From NCEH01 sp043195095 (GTDB lineage Bacteria > Pseudomonadota > Alphaproteobacteria > Rhizobiales > Xanthobacteraceae): a stretch of DNA of 64,000 nucleotides. Within the stretch, counting starts at the first letter, position 1, and every line of letters begins with the position of its first letter. Position numbers and translations under genes: made by a program. Location: assembly GCF_043195095.1 (NCBI RefSeq), contig NZ_JBAFWN010000012.1, one strand, 5' to 3'. Positions 60,819 to 64,000 of this stretch are shown here, piece after piece. The notes under the pieces are model-generated. The model saw nothing but the letters and a program-made list of their open reading frames with translations. It was not told the origin of the DNA and did no database searches.

Positions 60819-62360
60819 ATGCATCGTCGCCAGGTCGTCCAGGCCGCCGCTTTCCTTCCGCTGATGGGGGCGTTCGGCGCGTCGTTCTTCGGCGGGCTCG
60901 CGGCGCAGGCGCAGACCCCGGCACCGGCGAGCGAGGGCACGCCGTTCGATGCCTATACCGTGCGCCAGCTGGCGCGCGAGCGCGCCGCCAAGCCTTACAA
61001 GGCCCCCGACCAGAAACTGCCGTCCCAGCTCGATAAGCTGAGCTATGACGATTACCGCAACATCCGCTTCAATCCTGAAAAGGCACTTTGGCGCGGCGAG
61101 AAGCTGCCGTTCCAATTGCAGATGTTCCACCGCGGCTTTCTGTTCCGCGACCGGGTGGATATCTCGATCGTCGCCGACGGCAAGGCGCGCCCGCTCGCCT
61201 ATTCGCCCGACCTGTTCAATTTCGAGCACAATGTCGCCGCGCCCGACCCCAAGGACAATCTCGGCTTTTCCGGCTTTCGCCTGCACGCGCCGATCAACCG
61301 CCCCGACTATTTCGACGAGGTCGCGGCATTCCAGGGCGCGAGCTATTTCCGCGCGGTCGGCAAGGGGCAGGTCTATGGCTCCTCGGCGCGCGGGCTCTCG
61401 GTGAAGACCGGCGATGCGGGCGGCGAGGAATTCCCACTGTTCGTCGCCTATTGGATCGAGCGGCCGCGGCCGGACACGGACTCGGTGGTGGTGCATGCGC
61501 TGCTCGACAGCCCGAGCGCGGCGGCGGCGTTTCGCTTCACCATCCGTCCCGGCGATCCCACCGCCATGGCGGTGGAGATGACGCTTTATCCGCGCACCGA
61601 CATGGATCAGGCCGGCATCGCGACGCTCACATCCATGTTCTTCTTCGCCCCCAACGACCGCAACGACGTGGATGATTTCCGCCCCGCTGTGCGCGATGCC
61701 GAGGGGCTTGCCATCGTCAACGGCCGGGGCGAGCGGCTGTGGCGGCCGCTCACCAATCCCAAGCGGCTGCAGGTGAGCCAGTTCATGGATTCGAACCTGC
61801 GCGGCTTTGGCCTCATGCAGCGCCAGCGTTCCTTCTTCGACTACCAGGACCTGGAAGCGCGCTACGAAAAGCGCCCGAGCGTCTGGGTGGAGCCCATCGG
61901 CGATTGGGGCGAGGGCGCGGTGCACCTGATCGAAATTCCGACCCGCGAGGAAGTGCACGACAATGTCGTCACCTATTGGCGGCCGAAGGAGCCGCTGCGC
62001 AAGGGGGGCGAATATGCCTTCACCTATCGCCTGTATTGGGCCTGGGACCATGCGGAGGCCGCTCCGCCCGCCCGTTTCGGCGCCACCCGCAGCGGCGCGG
62101 CCAGCGGCGGGCGGCTGTTCGTGGTCGATGTCGTGGGCGATACGCTGAAGGACATGGACATCACCACCCTGCGGGCCCAGGTCTCCACCAGCGCCGGCAC
62201 GGTGAAGGATGTGGTCCTGCAGCCCAATCCGGATATCCAGGGCTGGCGGCTCTCGTTCGTGCTCGATCCGCAGAATGCCGACCTCGCCGAGCTGCGCGCG
62301 CAGATCCTGCGGGACTCGGATGTGATGTCCGAAGTCTGGGTCTATAGATGGACAGCCTGA
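60819..62360 (+). CDS. opgG: Periplasmic glucan biosynthesis protein OpgG/OpgD
   Basis: A 513-aa periplasmic protein that shapes osmoregulated periplasmic glucans after OpgH. The N terminus HRRQVVQAAAFLPLMGAFGA is a twin-Arg-type signal (RRQVVQ), as in OpgD, cut near AQAQ. The MdoG domain fills the rest, with YDDYRNIRFNPEKALW, LQMFHRGFLFRD, GFSGFRLHAPINRPDYFDE, EFPLFVAYWIERP and FMDSNLRGFGLMQRQRSFFDYQD. The signal type leaves OpgG versus OpgD open. Its stop overlaps opgH by 13 bases. Confidence 0.94.
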   Translation: MHRRQVVQAAAFLPLMGAFGASFFGGLAAQAQTPAPASEGTPFDAYTVRQLARERAAKPYKAPDQKLPSQLDKLSYDDYRNIRFNPEKALWRGEKLPFQLQMFHRGFLFRDRVDISIVADGKARPLAYSPDLFNFEHNVAAPDPKDNLGFSGFRLHAPINRPDYFDEVAAFQGASYFRAVGKGQVYGSSARGLSVKTGDAGGEEFPLFVAYWIERPRPDTDSVVVHALLDSPSAAAAFRFTIRPGDPTAMAVEMTLYPRTDMDQAGIATLTSMFFFAPNDRNDVDDFRPAVRDAEGLAIVNGRGERLWRPLTNPKRLQVSQFMDSNLRGFGLMQRQRSFFDYQDLEARYEKRPSVWVEPIGDWGEGAVHLIEIPTREEVHDNVVTYWRPKEPLRKGGEYAFTYRLYWAWDHAEAAPPARFGATRSGAASGGRLFVVDVVGDTLKDMDITTLRAQVSTSAGTVKDVVLQPNPDIQGWRLSFVLDPQNADLAELRAQILRDSDVMSEVWVYRWTA

Positions 62361-64000
62361 CGGACCCGCGCGCCTTGGCGATGGACGCCCCGCCGCCCGA
62401 GGCGACGGCGCCGGCGCTTCCGCCCGAGGCACCGCTCGCCATGCCCGTGCAGTCGCTCTCGGTCAGTCCCCATGTGACGCGCCGTCCCGATACCGCGCCC
62501 GCCGGGCTCTTCTGGCGGCGGGTGCTGGTGATCGGCGGCGCCATCGCCATGACGGTCTTTGCGGCATGGGAAATGTATCTCGTGCTCTCCGTGGGATCGC
62601 TCTCCTGGCTGGAAGGCGTGGTGCTGGTCCTGTTCGTGGTCCTGTTCGCGTGGATCGCCTTTTCCTGCACCAGCGCGCTCAGCGGCATCTTTTCCCTGCT
62701 GCGGTCCGGCGCCGGGCCGCTCGGCATAGATCCCGACGCGCCCTTGCCGGCGGTGTCCGCGCGCACCGCGCTGCTGATGCCGTGCTACAACGAGAGCCCG
62801 GCGCGGGTGATGGCGGGGCTCCAGGCGACCTATGAATCGCTCCTGGCGACCGGGCAGGGAGACAAGTTCGACGTCTTCATCCTCTCCGACACCACCGACC
62901 CGGACGTCTGGATCGCCGAGGAGGCGGGCTATCTGGCCCTGCGCGCGCGCACCGGCGGGGAGGGCCATCTGTTTTACCGGCGGCGGGCAAAGAATATCGA
63001 CCGCAAGGCCGGCAATATCGGCGAATGGGTGACGCGCTTCGGCGGCGCCTATGAGAGTATGATCGTGCTCGACGCCGACAGCGTCATGACCGGCGATGCC
63101 ATCGTGCGCCTCGCCGCCGCCATGGAGCAAAATCCCGGCGTGGGCCTCATCCAAACCCTGCCGATCATCGTCGGCGGGCGCACGCTTTTCGCGCGGCTCC
63201 AGCAATTCGCGGGCAGGCTCTACGGGCCGCTGCTGGCCCACGGCCTTTCCTGGTGGCACGGCAGCGAAAGCAATTATTGGGGCCATAACGCCATCATCCG
63301 CACCGCCGCCTTCGCGCACTGCGCGGGCCTGCCGCATCTGCGGGGCCGCAAGCCGTTCGGCGGGCATATTCTGAGCCATGATTTCGTCGAGGCGGCGCTG
63401 ATCCGACGCGGCGGGTACGCGGTGCACATGGTGCCGGGCCTGGAGGGCAGCTATGAGGAAGGCCCGCCCTCCCTCACCGACCTTGCGGTGCGCGACCGGC
63501 GCTGGTGCCAGGGCAATCTCCAGCACGCCGCGGTGCTGCCGGGGCGCGGGCTGAAATTCGTCAGCCGCCTGCATCTTCTGACCGGGATCGGCTCCTACAT
63601 CACGGCGCCGCTGTGGCTCGCCATGCTGACCGCCGGCCTCCTCGTGTCGCTCCAGGGGCGCTTCGTGCCGCCGGACTATTTCCCCTCGCAATTCTCGCTG
63701 TTTCCCAGCTGGCCGGCGCAGGACCCCGTCCGCGCCGCCTGGGTGTTCGTCGGCACCATGTCGGTGCTGCTGGCGCCGAAGCTCATCGCCTATGTGCTGA
63801 TGCTGTTCGACGCGCGCCGGCGGCGCGGGTTCGGCGGCGGCATACTGGCGTTCTTCGGGGTGCTGGTGGAAACCCTGCTCTCGGGCCTGATGGCGCCGAT
63901 CATGATGATCATCCAATCCTCGGCGGTGGCCAGCATCCTCATGGGCCGGGATTCCGGCTGGCAGCCGCAGCGCCGTGATGATGGCTCGGTGCCGCTCGGT
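62348..64000 (+). CDS. opgH: Glucans biosynthesis glucosyltransferase OpgH (3' end outside the window)
   Basis: At least 551 aa of a membrane GT2 beta-glucosyltransferase that makes the glucan backbone from UDP-glucose. Two N-terminal membrane helices (about residues 55-115) are followed by the GT-A domain: TALLMPCYNESPARVMAGL, DVFILSDTTDPDVW, IVLDADSVMTGDAIVRLAAA (DxD), HDFVEAALIRRGGY and RDRRWCQGNLQH (QxxRW-like), then further membrane helices from about 415. It overlaps opgG by 13 bases. The reading frame is open to the last base, so the gene continues beyond the window. Confidence 0.94.
   Translation, partial: MDSLTDPRALAMDAPPPEATAPALPPEAPLAMPVQSLSVSPHVTRRPDTAPAGLFWRRVLVIGGAIAMTVFAAWEMYLVLSVGSLSWLEGVVLVLFVVLFAWIAFSCTSALSGIFSLLRSGAGPLGIDPDAPLPAVSARTALLMPCYNESPARVMAGLQATYESLLATGQGDKFDVFILSDTTDPDVWIAEEAGYLALRARTGGEGHLFYRRRAKNIDRKAGNIGEWVTRFGGAYESMIVLDADSVMTGDAIVRLAAAMEQNPGVGLIQTLPIIVGGRTLFARLQQFAGRLYGPLLAHGLSWWHGSESNYWGHNAIIRTAAFAHCAGLPHLRGRKPFGGHILSHDFVEAALIRRGGYAVHMVPGLEGSYEEGPPSLTDLAVRDRRWCQGNLQHAAVLPGRGLKFVSRLHLLTGIGSYITAPLWLAMLTAGLLVSLQGRFVPPDYFPSQFSLFPSWPAQDPVRAAWVFVGTMSVLLAPKLIAYVLMLFDARRRRGFGGGILAFFGVLVETLLSGLMAPIMMIIQSSAVASILMGRDSGWQPQRRDDGSVPLG

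Overview
The window is GC-rich (roughly two thirds G+C by eye) and looks like core chromosome of an alphaproteobacterium of the Hyphomicrobiales (Rhizobiales), plausibly Xanthobacteraceae or a near relative. The evidence is a Porin_2-type porin, the order glyA-nrdR-ribD-ribE-ribH-nusB, an omega subunit of 128 aa, opgGH for periplasmic glucans, a perfect alphaproteobacterial parS site, and dispersed palindromic intergenic elements. The taxon is inferred, not proven. I see no prophage, transposase, integrase or CRISPR array.

Layout. 0.3-5.7 kb: kdsD (Kdo synthesis) on minus, then an unusual plus-strand set of a 642-aa helical protein, a pyruvate-phosphate-dikinase-like protein without its C-terminal barrel, and an Ala-rich small protein. 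5.8-12.3 kb: a UDP-glucuronate-4-epimerase-like gene, a major porin with its own terminator, and an envelope operon (four-repeat OmpA-like protein, 35-aa membrane peptide, membrane-anchored helix-hairpin-helix protein). 12.3-15.3 kb: tRNA-Pro, DUF192, a double cold-shock-domain protein, a sirtuin, glyoxalase I and tRNA-Glu. 15.6-21.8 kb: a likely catabolic cluster (Old Yellow Enzyme, SDR, ACS-type MFS transporter, Fe-dependent alcohol dehydrogenase) read away from a divergent LysR regulator. 21.9-25.5 kb: M29 aminopeptidase, AGE-family sugar isomerase, a Pro-rich exported protein, DedA. 25.9-31.4 kb: RhlE helicase with a long-tailed IF-1, a nitrate/sulfonate/taurine-type ABC importer, and a CspA protein with a long leader.

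31.5-43.6 kb: L,D-transpeptidase, alpha/beta hydrolase, VIT-family membrane protein, parS, tRNA-Val, gph, rpiA, a DUF2059 protein, a two-domain GT2 glycosyltransferase, glutathione reductase, small hypotheticals and a Bcr/CflA-type exporter. 43.7-51.6 kb: soluble lytic transglycosylase, dapA, smpB, peroxiredoxin, family-5 uracil-DNA glycosylase, NYN protein, rpoZ, rimO. 51.9-64 kb: exbB-exbD-tonB, glyA-nrdR-ribD / ribE-ribH-nusB-thiL, then opgG and opgH, the last cut by the window edge.

The main unexplained structure is a family of three dispersed elements of about 232-242 bp (near 17.8, 42.0 and 57.7 kb). Each has a core of exactly 108 bp that is an imperfect palindrome, and the ends are inverted repeats (16 bp and perfect in the 42-kb copy), so they look like miniature, non-autonomous mobile elements. 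Other points of interest are the parS site at 34.3 kb, the barrel-less dikinase with its unrecognised partner, and the four-repeat OmpA-like operon.
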